From JACVRW01 sp963771715 (GTDB taxonomy: Bacteria > Actinomycetota > Thermoleophilia > Solirubrobacterales > Thermoleophilaceae), in contig CAVYUQ010000003.1 of NCBI GenBank assembly GCA_963771715.1, forward strand, positions 434,001 to 498,000: DNA of 64,000 nucleotides, written 5' to 3'. Positions within the stretch are counted from its first letter, which is position 1. Each line of letters starts with the position of its first letter. Both the position numbers and the translations under genes were made by a program. Shown in pieces: positions 1 through 8,861 of the stretch. The notes under the pieces are model-generated. The model had not been told where the DNA came from. It saw only the letters and a list, made by a program, of their open reading frames with translations, and made no database searches.

Positions 1-1794
1 CGCGTAGACGAGCTCCTCGATGCGGGCGAAGGCGCCCTCCACCCATTCGGGTGCAACCGGCGGCCGCACTGCGCAGACGATCTTCTCGGCGGGAGTGGAC
101 TCCGGGCGCTCGCCGGGATTGAAGAGCTCCTCGTGGATCTTCTCGCCGGGACGCCGCCCCACGATCTCGATGCCGATGTCCACCTCCGGCTCGAGGCCGG
201 CCAGGCGGATCATGTTGCCGGCGAGCTCGATGATCTTCACCGGTTCGCCCATCTCGAGCACGAACACCTCGCCGCCGGTGGAGAGCTCCCCCGAGCGGAT
301 GATGAGCTGGACGGCCTCGGGGATCGTCATGAAGTAGCGCGTCATCTTCTCGTCGGTGACCGTGACCGGGCCGCCCTGCGCGATCTGGCGCCGGAAGATC
401 GGCACCACGGAGCCGGACGATCCGAGCACGTTGCCGAACCGGACCGACGCGTAGCGCGTGCCCTTCCAGCGGTTCTGCGCAGCCTCAACGGCCCACTCCG
501 CGAGCGCCTTCGAGGCGCCCATCACCGTGGCCGGGCTCACGGCCTTGTCGGTCGAGACCAGCACGAAGCGCTCCGTCCCCGCCTCGCCGGCCGCCGCGGC
601 GACGATGCGCGTGGCCACCGCGTTGTTTCGCACGGCCTCCACCGGGTTCTCCTCCATCAGCGGCACGTGCTTGTAGGCGGCCGCGTGGAAGACGACGGAG
701 GGCTGGTACTCGGTGAAGATCTCGCGCACGCGGGTGGCGTCCTTGCAGTCGGCCAGCACCGGCGCGGAGCGCGCGAAATGGCGCTCCTCCTCGAGCTCGC
801 GCCGCACCTCGAAGAGCGCGTTCTCGGAGTTCTCCACCAGCACGAGCTGCTTCGCGCCCACGCGCGCGATCTGGCGGCAGAGCTCGGCGCCGATCGAGCC
901 GCCTGCACCCGTGACGAGCACCGTGCGGCCGCGCAGGTAGGCCCCCACGCGGTCGATCTCGACCCGCACCGGATCGCGTCCGAGCACGTCCTCCACGCGC
1001 ACCTCGCGGACCTGCCGCATCAGGTTCACGCCGCCGGAGAGCAGCTCGAAGGTAGTCGGCAGGGTGCGCACGGGGATGCTGCGCTCGCGGCAGGCGGTGA
1101 CCACCTGCTGGCGGATCGTGCCGGGCGCCGAGGGGATCGCGATGATCACCTCGTCGGGCTGCACCCCGTCGAGGATGCGCGGCAGCTCGGGCGTGCCGCC
1201 GAGCACCTTGATGCCGGCGATGCGCATGCCCTGCTTGCGCGGGTCGTCGTCCACGAAGCCCACCGGGGCGCTGCGCAGGCCGGGGTTGCGGCGCAGCTCG
1301 AACGCCACCTGCTGGCCACCGTTGCCGGCCCCCACGATCAACACCTCGTTCGCCGCCCGCTCGAGGATCGCGCCGCGCATGGGCCGCTCCACGATCGCCC
1401 GCACGGCGAAGCGCGCGCCGCTCACGAAGACGAGCGAGAGCAGGAAGTCGAGGGCGAGGACGCCGCGCGGTGGGTCGTGTCGGCCGATCGAGAAGAGGAA
1501 CAGCACCACGATCAGCCCGACGGTCGAGACGATCACGGCCTTCAGGATCGACTCGAAGTCCTTCTGGTCGACGAAGCGCCAGAGCTTCGAGTAGAGCCCG
1601 AACATCGCGAAGATCACGAGCTTCATCGCGACCGTGAGGGCGATCGTGTCCCACAGCAGCGTGTCGTACCGGTCCGGAATGCCCGAGTCGAAACGCAGGA
1701 TGTAGGCCAGGTAGTAGGCCAGTCCGAGCAGGCAGGCGTCGACGCCAACCTGTCCCAGGCGTCGGACGTTCACGGATGTGGTCAGCGATCTCAT
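1..1794 (-). CDS. CapD/FlaA1-type polysaccharide biosynthesis dehydratase/epimerase (3' end outside window)
   Basis: Membrane-anchored nucleotide-sugar 4,6-dehydratase-like enzyme that would prepare UDP-sugars for surface glycan synthesis. The frame is open for 598 codons to the left edge, so only a short C-terminus is missing. Visible from the N-terminus: about four hydrophobic segments in residues 15-130, a first nucleotide-binding motif GAGNGGQ near 155-161, and a second, TGAGGSIG, near 295-302 starting the SDR domain. Further on comes the family signature STDKAVSPATVMGASK, in which Lys replaces the usual SDR Tyr-x-x-x-Lys pattern. The ATG overlaps the upstream stop as ATGA, so it is probably translationally coupled as the third gene of a glycan operon. 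The exact sugar substrate cannot be read from sequence. Confidence 0.9.
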   Translation of the reverse strand, partial: MRSLTTSVNVRRLGQVGVDACLLGLAYYLAYILRFDSGIPDRYDTLLWDTIALTVAMKLVIFAMFGLYSKLWRFVDQKDFESILKAVIVSTVGLIVVLFLFSIGRHDPPRGVLALDFLLSLVFVSGARFAVRAIVERPMRGAILERAANEVLIVGAGNGGQQVAFELRRNPGLRSAPVGFVDDDPRKQGMRIAGIKVLGGTPELPRILDGVQPDEVIIAIPSAPGTIRQQVVTACRERSIPVRTLPTTFELLSGGVNLMRQVREVRVEDVLGRDPVRVEIDRVGAYLRGRTVLVTGAGGSIGAELCRQIARVGAKQLVLVENSENALFEVRRELEEERHFARSAPVLADCKDATRVREIFTEYQPSVVFHAAAYKHVPLMEENPVEAVRNNAVATRIVAAAAGEAGTERFVLVSTDKAVSPATVMGASKALAEWAVEAAQNRWKGTRYASVRFGNVLGSSGSVVPIFRRQIAQGGPVTVTDEKMTRYFMTIPEAVQLIIRSGELSTGGEVFVLEMGEPVKIIELAGNMIRLAGLEPEVDIGIEIVGRRPGEKIHEELFNPGERPESTPAEKIVCAVRPPVAPEWVEGAFARIEELVYA

Positions 1795-2795
1795 CGATCA
1801 GCGGCCGAAAGGAGCAGTCTGACGAGTTCGCGCGGGTCTCGCCGTATACGCAAGCTAGCGTGCTCGGGACGCCGTTCCAGGCTCACGTCGTCCGCATCGG
1901 TGAGCCTGCGCAGGCGGCCCTCGCGCAGCAGCGCCTCGTCGACGGCGCCGAGGCGGCCCTCGAACGTCGTGTAGACGGGCGTGCCGAGGGCCACGGCCTC
2001 GCGGTTCATCGTCCCTCCCGCCGAGATCACCAGGTCCGCGAACGCGACCAGGCTCTGGGTGTCCACGACCCGGTCAGGCACCACGAACCGATCCAGCTCG
2101 CGCAGCTCGTCGCGTTGCGCGGGCGTCCGAGGCAGCACCACCGCCTGGGTGCCGTCCTGCGCGAGGCGGTCCAGCAGGCGGCGAAACAGTGGGTTGTGGA
2201 AGCGGTGGTAGAGCGACACCTCGGGCGGGGTCCGCACCACCACCAGCGGCCGGTCTCCCTCGAGGCCGAGCTCGCCCAACACGGCCTTGTCTGGCTCGAA
2301 GTCGGCCAGGTAGTACTCCTCCTTCAGGCCCGGGTAGCGGCGCAGCTTGCTCGGCTTGGCCCCGTAGCGCGCGAGCCGCTCCGGCGGGATCAGCTCCGGC
2401 ACCACGATCACGCGGCAGAGCCGGCAGTTCACGTGGTGCTGCTGCGCGGCGAACTCGTAGTCGAAGGCGGTCGCCGCCGGGATCCGCAGCAGCGCCGCGG
2501 CCACGCTCACGTCGTTGGAGCCGTGCCCCATCGCCACGTCGAAGCGCCGGCCACGGGCCCAGCGCACCAGCCCTCCGCTGCGCGACACCAGGCCGAGGCC
2601 CTTGGACGTGAGCTGCCCCCCTCGGTGGCGGCCGATCGCCGTGTGGTCGATGCCGAAGCGCTCGCAGAGCTCGAGCGTCTGCGCGAAGTCGCGCGCCGTG
2701 ACCTCCACCTCGTGCCCGTCCGCCCGCATCGCCTCGATCAGAGGGCGCATCACGAGCACGTGGGGACTGTTCGTCAGGTCGACCCAGACGCGCAT
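1791..2795 (-). CDS. DUF354 family glycosyltransferase-like protein
   Basis: 334-residue protein resembling the DUF354 family, which has a GT-B fold like UDP-GlcNAc 2-epimerases and MurG-type transferases. The N-terminus MRVWVDLTNSPHVLVMRPLI is typical, as is the C-terminal half with a glycine-rich phosphate-binding turn (SAGGTMNREA, around residue 265). The frame is open far upstream, but the ATG at 2795 gives the family-typical N-terminus and begins 22 bp inside the aminotransferase gene. The stop overlaps the capD-like start by ATGA. Context suggests polysaccharide or glycoconjugate assembly; no enzymatic activity is claimed. Confidence 0.85.
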   Translation of the reverse strand: MRVWVDLTNSPHVLVMRPLIEAMRADGHEVEVTARDFAQTLELCERFGIDHTAIGRHRGGQLTSKGLGLVSRSGGLVRWARGRRFDVAMGHGSNDVSVAAALLRIPAATAFDYEFAAQQHHVNCRLCRVIVVPELIPPERLARYGAKPSKLRRYPGLKEEYYLADFEPDKAVLGELGLEGDRPLVVVRTPPEVSLYHRFHNPLFRRLLDRLAQDGTQAVVLPRTPAQRDELRELDRFVVPDRVVDTQSLVAFADLVISAGGTMNREAVALGTPVYTTFEGRLGAVDEALLREGRLRRLTDADDVSLERRPEHASLRIRRDPRELVRLLLSAADR

Positions 2796-3811
2796 GCTTC
2801 GATGACCTGGCGAACGTCGTCCTCGCCGAGGTCGGTCCCCATTGGAAGGGCGAAGTTGGTCCGGGCCGCCTCCTCGGTGGCGGGCAGCTCGGTGGCGTCC
2901 GCGACCGCCGGCTGCCGGTGCACCGGCGTGCGGTAGTAGCCGCGCCCGATCGGCAGCTCGCGCTCCGAGCGCACCACGTACAGGTGGTACGCGTGCCGCG
3001 CGCCCTCGGTCGGCCGCGGCAGCAGCGCGTGCTCGCCCATCCCGAGGCGCTCGTATGCCGACGCCACCGCCCGCCGCCGCTCGGTCCAGCCGTCGAGCTC
3101 CGGCAGGAGCACGCGCAGCGCCGCCGCCTGGAGCTCGTCGAGGCGCGAGTTGTAGCCCACGTCGATGAACGTGGTCTTGTCCCGCGAGCCGTGGAAGCGC
3201 AGGATGCGCGCGCGGTCCGCGAGCTCGTCGTCGTTCGTGGCGATCGCGCCGCCGTCGCCCAGGCACGGCAGGTTCTTCGAGGGGAAGAAGGAGAACGTGG
3301 CCACGTCGCCGAGCGCACCGGTCTTCGTCCCGTCCAGCTCGGCGCCCGCCGCCTGGGCCGCGTCCTCCACCACCGGGATCCCGAGCTCGCGCAGGCCGGG
3401 GATCGGCGCCGCGTTGCCGAACAGGTCCACCGGGACGATCGCCTTCGTGCGTGGCGTGAGCGCCGCCCTGACCGTGTCCGGGGTCACGCAGAAGGTGTCG
3501 AGGTCGATGTCGCAGAACACCGGCCGCGCGCCGAGCACGAGCGCCGCCTCGGCGGTGGCATAGAACGTGAACGAGGGCATCACCACCTCGTCGTCCTGCC
3601 CCACGCCGAGCGCCCGCAGGGCGATCACCAGCGCGTCGGTGCCGTTCGCCACGCCGATGCAGTGGCGCACCCCGAGGTAGGCCGCGAACTCCTCCTCGAA
3701 GGCATCGACCTCGGGCCCGAGGATGTAGCGGCCGCTGCGCGCCACACGGTCGATCGCCTCGCTCAGGCGGTCGTGATAGGGGGCCAGACTGCTGGCGAAT
3801 AGGGGTATCAA
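2774..3811 (-). CDS. DegT/DnrJ/EryC1/StrS family sugar aminotransferase
   Basis: PLP-dependent aminotransferase acting on keto-sugar nucleotides, 345 aa as usual for the family. The PLP lysine is visible at about residue 179 in FSFFPSKNL, preceded by the VVEDAAQA segment and the N-terminal PLFASSLAPY pattern. It starts with TTG (MIPLF) and is the promoter-proximal gene of the three-gene minus-strand operon. A dehydratase (the CapD-like protein) and a DegT transaminase in one operon fit synthesis of an amino-deoxy sugar, as in UDP-sugar pathways of the PglF/PglE type. That pairing is inference from context. Confidence 0.92.
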   Translation of the reverse strand: MIPLFASSLAPYHDRLSEAIDRVARSGRYILGPEVDAFEEEFAAYLGVRHCIGVANGTDALVIALRALGVGQDDEVVMPSFTFYATAEAALVLGARPVFCDIDLDTFCVTPDTVRAALTPRTKAIVPVDLFGNAAPIPGLRELGIPVVEDAAQAAGAELDGTKTGALGDVATFSFFPSKNLPCLGDGGAIATNDDELADRARILRFHGSRDKTTFIDVGYNSRLDELQAAALRVLLPELDGWTERRRAVASAYERLGMGEHALLPRPTEGARHAYHLYVVRSERELPIGRGYYRTPVHRQPAVADATELPATEEAARTNFALPMGTDLGEDDVRQVIEACASGST

Positions 3812-3902
3812 GGCTCGCTACCCTACCCCGCTGCTGATTAGCCCCTCGGGGCATCCAGCCCCGAGTCCTGATACCAAACTTCGACATCCAGTCTCAGATT
3901 TC
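3812..3902. other. Divergent intergenic region with hairpin
   Basis: 91 bp between the divergent degT-like and dedA genes, so promoters for both must lie here or inside the genes. A perfect 7-bp hairpin (CTCGGGG at 3845-3851, loop CATCCAG, CCCCGAG at 3859-3865) is visible. It has no T-tract, so I do not call it a terminator. Confidence 0.5.
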
Positions 3903-4559
3903 GTGATCGCCTCCATCACAGACCCGATCGTCGAGGTGGCCGTGGACGTCGTGGACGCCATGGGCCTCACGGGAGTGTTCGTGCTGATGCTCCTGGAGAG
4001 CGCCTGCATCCCGGTGCCGAGCGAGGCCACGATGCTGTTCGCGGGCTTCAACGTCTCCAACGGCGAGTACAGCCTGTTCGCCGCCACGGCCGTCGGTTCG
4101 CTGGCGAACCTCGTCGGCTCGTGGCTCGCCTACTGGGTCGGCCGCGCCGGCCGCGTGGACATCCTGGAGAAGCACGGCCGCAAGGTGGGCATCAAGATGT
4201 CGCACCTGCGGTGGGCGGACCGCTGGTTCGAGAGGCACGGCGACGCGACGGTCTTCTTCACGCGCATGCTGCCGATCATCCGCACGTTCATCTCGCTCCC
4301 CGCGGGGGTCGCGCGCATGCCGTTCTGGCGCTTCAGCGTGCTGACCCTCGCCGGCTGCATCCCCTGGGTGCTGATGCTCACCTATATCGGCAAGCAGGCG
4401 GGCGACAACTGGGAGCAGTGGAAGGACAACCTCCACTACGTGGACTACGCCGTGGCGGCCGCAATCGTGATCGGCGTGGTGTGGCTGGTGGTGCGGAGCC
4501 GCCGCCGCCGCGGTGGCAACGACGCAGCGGCGGGCACGGCCGAGCCGGAACGCGCGTAG
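3903..4559 (+). CDS. DedA family membrane protein
   Basis: Polytopic membrane protein of the DedA/SNARE-associated (VTT domain) superfamily, linked in other bacteria to undecaprenyl-phosphate or phospholipid translocation and proton-motive-force homeostasis. 218 aa, GTG start. Family motifs visible are ESACIPVPSEATMLFAG (around residues 31-47), FFTRMLPIIRTFISLPAG (around 118-135, containing the conserved R of the re-entrant region) and the final helices ending in an Arg-rich cytoplasmic tail. It stands alone between the divergent glycan operon and the phosphatase gene. Confidence 0.92.
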   Translation: MIASITDPIVEVAVDVVDAMGLTGVFVLMLLESACIPVPSEATMLFAGFNVSNGEYSLFAATAVGSLANLVGSWLAYWVGRAGRVDILEKHGRKVGIKMSHLRWADRWFERHGDATVFFTRMLPIIRTFISLPAGVARMPFWRFSVLTLAGCIPWVLMLTYIGKQAGDNWEQWKDNLHYVDYAVAAAIVIGVVWLVVRSRRRRGGNDAAAGTAEPERA

Positions 4560-4616
4560 CCGCTGGCGAAACGGTCCGACCGGACCTATGGTGGGAACCG
4601 CGGGGGGAATCACGCG

Positions 4617-6311
4617 ATGACTCACCTCGGCACCGTTACAAGCTCCCCAGCTTCGGCATCCCCCGCACCCTGGCGCGAGCGCACGCTCACGCGTCTCGTG
4701 GCACATGTTCGCGCCGTTCTGCCCGTGTCGGCGGTCGCATTCGTCACGGCCGAGCCGGACGACCTGACCACCGAGCGCCCCGCCGGCTGGTTCGCGAACG
4801 AGGACCTGCGGGCGGCGGTCGAGGCCTCCCTCGGCTGGATGCTGCGCAGCCAATCGCTGCTGTTGCCGCGCGTCGACGCCTGGGAGGCGGCACCCGACCT
4901 CATGGAGGCGATCGCTGCCCACGTCGGCGAGGAGGACGCGCAGCGCGTGTGGGAGAGCTTCCGCGCGGCGTCCGTGATCGTCTGCCCCGTGCGCGGCGAG
5001 ATCGGCCGGCCGCTCGGGGCGCTGGTGGTGGCCTCGCTCGACGAGAGCCGGCCGCTCGGAAGCATGGAGCTGCCGACGGTGGAGGCGCTCGCTGACCTCG
5101 CGGCGATGGCGCTGGAGAGGACGAGCCTGCTCGAGACCGAGGGCCGCCGCGCGCGCGACGAGCTGCGGCTGAAGCAGGCGGCCGCTGCGGTGTCGGCCTC
5201 GCTCGACCCGTCCGAGGTCTACAAGCGCGTGGTCGAGCACGCGGCCGCCATCACGGGCGGCACGCACGCGCTGCTCACGCGCCTGAACGCGCGCGCGGGC
5301 GAGCTGCGCAGCGCCGCGCAGGTCAACTTCTCCGACGAGCTCGCCGAGCAGCTCATCTCGCTGGACAGCGGCAGCTTCCGGGAGGTCGCACGCACCAGGA
5401 GGCCGATGCTGCGCACGGGGGCAGACGCCGCCCCCCTCGGATGCCTGATCCACACCCCGATCGAGCTCGGCCCGCGCCTGTACGGCGTGCTGACGGTGGG
5501 GCACGAGGACCCCGACCGCTTCGACGCCGACGACCTCGAGCTGCTCGTGAAGCTGGCGCGCTCGTCCGCCGGAGCGATCGCGAACGCGATCGACTACGAG
5601 CGCGAGCGGCGCATTGCGCGGGCACTCACGCTCGGCTTCGTGCCCGAGTCGCTCCCCGAGGTGCCCGGCTACGAGACCGGCCTTCTGTACGCGCCCGCCG
5701 CGAACGAGCCGACGGGCGGCGACGTGTACGGCGCCTGGCCGATGAACGGCGGAGCCGTGGCCGTGCTCGTGGGCGACGTGGCCGGTAAGGGGGTCGAGAC
5801 CGCCGCCCTCAGCGCGATGGTGCGCTTCTTCGTCGAGGCGCGCAGCTGGGACACGCCCTCTCCGGCGCAGGTGCTCGAACAGGCGAACTCGATGCTGCTC
5901 GGCCGGCTGCCGCGCGACAGCTTCGTCACCGCGTTCCTCGGCGTCCTCTCGCGCGACTCGCTGCGCTACTGCAACGCGGGGCACCTGCCGCCGCTTCACA
6001 TCCGCGCCGGCAGCGTGTGCCCACTCGACGGCAACGGCCTCCCGCTCGGCGTCCTCGAGCGTCAGGACTACACCGAGAGCGAGCTGCTCCTCGAGCGCGG
6101 CGATCTGGTCTTCGCCCACACGGACGGCCTCATCGAGGCGCGTCGCGGCGGCGAGATGTACGGCACCGAGCGCCTCGCCGAGCTGCTGGCCGGCCTCGCT
6201 CGCTCGCACCCGCCACAGGAGCTGGTGCGCGCCGTGCACGACGACGTGACCGCGTGGGCGGACGGCCTCTCGGACGACGCGGTGGCGCTCGCACTGCGGC
6301 GCGCCAACTGA
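4617..6311 (+). CDS. GAF-domain SpoIIE-type PP2C serine phosphatase
   Basis: Predicted cytoplasmic sensor phosphatase of 564 aa. The N-terminal half (residues about 25-330) looks like two GAF-type sensory domains joined by a helical linker. The C-terminal about 220 residues are a SpoIIE/RsbU PP2C phosphatase: TGGDVYGAWP near 360 and GDVAGKGVETAALSAM near 383 carry the metal-binding Asp residues, followed by YCNAGHLPPL and SDDAVALALR. Such proteins usually dephosphorylate STAS anti-anti-sigma factors. A STAS protein lies at 62.3 kb in this window, so a partner relationship is possible but unproven. Confidence 0.9.
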   Translation: MTHLGTVTSSPASASPAPWRERTLTRLVAHVRAVLPVSAVAFVTAEPDDLTTERPAGWFANEDLRAAVEASLGWMLRSQSLLLPRVDAWEAAPDLMEAIAAHVGEEDAQRVWESFRAASVIVCPVRGEIGRPLGALVVASLDESRPLGSMELPTVEALADLAAMALERTSLLETEGRRARDELRLKQAAAAVSASLDPSEVYKRVVEHAAAITGGTHALLTRLNARAGELRSAAQVNFSDELAEQLISLDSGSFREVARTRRPMLRTGADAAPLGCLIHTPIELGPRLYGVLTVGHEDPDRFDADDLELLVKLARSSAGAIANAIDYERERRIARALTLGFVPESLPEVPGYETGLLYAPAANEPTGGDVYGAWPMNGGAVAVLVGDVAGKGVETAALSAMVRFFVEARSWDTPSPAQVLEQANSMLLGRLPRDSFVTAFLGVLSRDSLRYCNAGHLPPLHIRAGSVCPLDGNGLPLGVLERQDYTESELLLERGDLVFAHTDGLIEARRGGEMYGTERLAELLAGLARSHPPQELVRAVHDDVTAWADGLSDDAVALALRRAN

Positions 6312-6355
6312 GTCCACGGCGCCGCCGCGCCTCGATCGCCGCCCGTTCCGCTTGA

Positions 6356-7426
6356 ATGGGGCCCGTGGCCGAAGGGGCATACGCGCGCGCCGGCGTCGAC
6401 CAGCTGCTGTCCGGAAACGCCGTCGCGGCGCTGGTCGAGGTCCTGTCCGGAATCCGGACCGGGCGCCCCTCGCGCGCGGCGCTGGCCAGCGGCCACTACG
6501 CGAACGTCCTGAGGCTCGACGACCGCCGCGGCCTCGCGCTGTCCTGTGACAGCGTCGGCTCCAAGGTCATCGTCTGCGAACAGCTCGGCCGCTACGACAC
6601 GATCGGGATAGACCTGTTCGGCATGAACGCCAACGACGTGATCTGCGTCGGCGCCGACCCGATCGCGCTGCTCGACTACATCGCGGTGGAGGAGGCCAAT
6701 CCGGAGGTGCTCGAGCAGATCGGCATCGGCCTGCGTGCGGGGGCCGAGCAGGCCGGCGTCGAGATCCCGGGCGGGGAGCTGGCCGTGCTGCCCGACGTCG
6801 TGCGCGGTCATCCGTCGCCGCGCGGCTTCGACCTGGTGGGCTTCTGCGCCGGACTCGTGGACCTCGACGCGATCGTGACCGGAGGGCGCATCGAGCCCGG
6901 CGACGCGCTGATCGGCATACCCTCCAGCGGGATCCACTCGAACGGCCTCAGCCTCGCGCGCAGCGTGCTCACCGATCTCGACGAGCAGATCGGCGACCAG
7001 ACCGTCGGCGACATGCTGCTCGAGCCGACGGTGATCTACGTGCAGGCGATCCGCGAGCTGCTCGACTCGGACGTGGACGTGCGCGGCCTCGCCCACATCA
7101 CCGGTGACGGGTTCCTGAACCTGCTGCGCCTGGAGGCGCACGCGGGCTACCGGATCGACGCCCCTCTGCCCGTGCCGCCGGTGTTCGTGCACATCGCCGA
7201 GCGCGGCAGCGTGGAGGACGCGGAGCTGTACGAGGTCTTCAACATGGGCTGCGGCTTCTGCGTCGTGGTTCCGCGCGACGACGTGGAGCCCGCCCTGGAG
7301 CTGCTCGGCCGGCACCACCCCGGCTCCGCACTGATCGGCCAGACCACCACCGCGACCGGGGTGGTCGAGCTCCCGAAGCAGGGCCTGATCGGCCGTCGCG
7401 GCGAGGGCTTCACTCCGGCGTCATAG
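6356..7426 (+). CDS. purM: Phosphoribosylformylglycinamidine cyclo-ligase (AIR synthase)
   Basis: Catalyses ATP-dependent ring closure of FGAM to AIR in purine synthesis. 356 aa, ATG start. The N-terminal YARAGVD motif, the DSVGSKVIV substrate loop, the MNANDVICVGADPIALLDYI segment and IPSSGIHSNGLSLAR are all present. The C-terminal glycine motif reads HITGDGFLNLLRL, not the common bacterial HITGGGL-EN-PR, and the end contains FNMGCGFCVVV. This resembles the form I associate with archaeal PurM-like proteins. It could therefore be a divergent purM or a paralogue. The last codons run into the broken GH43 gene. Confidence 0.85.
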   Translation: MGPVAEGAYARAGVDQLLSGNAVAALVEVLSGIRTGRPSRAALASGHYANVLRLDDRRGLALSCDSVGSKVIVCEQLGRYDTIGIDLFGMNANDVICVGADPIALLDYIAVEEANPEVLEQIGIGLRAGAEQAGVEIPGGELAVLPDVVRGHPSPRGFDLVGFCAGLVDLDAIVTGGRIEPGDALIGIPSSGIHSNGLSLARSVLTDLDEQIGDQTVGDMLLEPTVIYVQAIRELLDSDVDVRGLAHITGDGFLNLLRLEAHAGYRIDAPLPVPPVFVHIAERGSVEDAELYEVFNMGCGFCVVVPRDDVEPALELLGRHHPGSALIGQTTTATGVVELPKQGLIGRRGEGFTPAS

Positions 7427-8861
7427 GCGCACGGCGCTGCTCGCGGCCGTGACGGTCGCTGCGTGCTCGCAGGGCGCGGCGGGCGGCTGCCACGATCCCC
7501 GGGGACCATCCGGACCCGACGATCCTGCGCGCCGGCAGCGGCTGGTACGCGGCGGCCACGTCCGGCAGCTGGCTGCCCGCCTTCCCGGTGCTGCGCTCGG
7601 GCGACACGCGCCACTGGCGGCAGGTCGGGGCGGTGCTGGAGCGGCGGCCGCGCTGGGCCGCGGGCGACTTCTGGGCGCCCGAGCTGGTGCGCCGCGACGG
7701 CCGCGTGCTCGCCTATTACGCCGCCCGCGGCGTGAACGGGAGGCGCTGTGTGGCGGTGGCCTCGTCGGCTCGGCTGCGCGGCCCCTACCGCGACGAGGGA
7801 CCGCTCCTGTGCAGCGGGGTCGGCGAGATCGACCCGCTGCCGGTGACCGACGAGCACGGTGCGAACTGGCTCGTCTGGAAGCAGGACGGGAACAGCCGCG
7901 GCCGGCCCACGCCGATCCTCGCCGCGCCGCTCGCACCCGGGGGGCTTGCGCTGGCGGGAGTGCCGCACGAGCTGTTCCGCGCCGATGCCCCGTGGGAGCG
8001 AGGGCTGGTGGAGGCCCCGGCGCTGCTGCGCCGCGACGGCATGTTCTATCTCCTCTACTCGGCAGGGCGCTGCTGCGGCCTGCGGTGCAACTACGTGACC
8101 GGCGTGGCGCGCTCGCGCTCGCTGCTGGGGCCATGGGAGAAGCGGCGCGGCCCGTTCCTCGCGGACGACGCCTCGCTGCGCTGCCCGGGCCACGTGAGCG
8201 TGGCGGGCGCTCCGGGGGGCGGACTGCTGCTGGCCTACCACGCCTACGCGCGCAACGACTCGGCGAACCGGCGGCTCGTGATCGCGCCGCTCGGCTTCGA
8301 CGCCGAGGGCTGGCCGGTCGTAGGCGCAGGGCACGCGAGCACTCCTGCGACGCCCGTGAGCTTCGACTTCGAGAGCGCGCGGCTCGGACAGGGCTGGCAG
8401 TGGCCGGTGGGGCTGCGCCCCGCGGTTCGTGTGGGCGACGGCGCGTTGGAGCTCGGCCGCGGCGTGCTGGCACGTCAGGCCGGCACCGCTACGTTCGGCG
8501 CGCGCACGGTCGTGACGAGCAGGCGCCGGGGTGCGCGCCCCGGCCTGGCGCTGATGGCTTCGGCCGAGAACGGCGTCGGAGTGGAGCTGCGCGGGCGCGA
8601 AGCGCTCGCCTGGCGCGTGGACGACGGTCGGCGCGCGGAGCTCGGCCGCGTCGCGGTCGGGCGCGGCGAGCGGGTTGAGCTGCGCGCGGACATGGGTTCG
8701 AGCATCCGGCTGGCGGTGCGGACCCGCGGCGGCTGGCGCTCGCTCGGCGGCGAGCAGGCGCCGCCGCGCTGGACCAGCGGGCCGCGTGTAGGGCTGCGCG
8801 TGAGCGGGCCGCGCGAGCGCGCAGCGCCTCGTTCGGCGCCCTATGGATACGGCCCCGCTAG
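7424..8861 (+). pseudogene. GH43-like secreted glycosidase lipoprotein, reading frame broken at up to three places
   Basis: The translated content is one continuous GH43-type (arabinanase/xylosidase) protein spread over frames. A lipoprotein signal (ALLAAVTVAACSQG, lipobox Cys from TGC at 7464-7466) is in one frame. From about 7500 the five-bladed catalytic part begins in another frame with DHPDPTILRAGSGWY and continues through DFWAPELV, LVEAPALLRRDGMFYLLYS and a C-terminal lectin-like domain. Near 8825 the natural ending SFGALWIRPR-stop is again in a different frame and ends at 8861, sharing bases with the stop of the convergent gene. At 7423-7426 the sequence CATAGG would become an ATGA-coupled start for MRRTALLAA if one G were restored. 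It is either a decayed gene or indel errors; the call of GH43 is by motif pattern only. Confidence 0.7.

Noticed and set aside
133..1974. 613-codon open frame on the plus strand, and similar long frames opposite most genes (for example 3894-6380 minus, 12249-14636 plus, 28418-30913 plus)
   Set aside because: They are antisense or shifted frames of strongly supported genes, with Arg/His/Ala/Gly-rich translations typical of high-GC shadows.
3812..3902. Terminator in the degT-dedA gap
   Set aside because: The hairpin lies between divergent starts and has no T-tract, so no transcript would end there.
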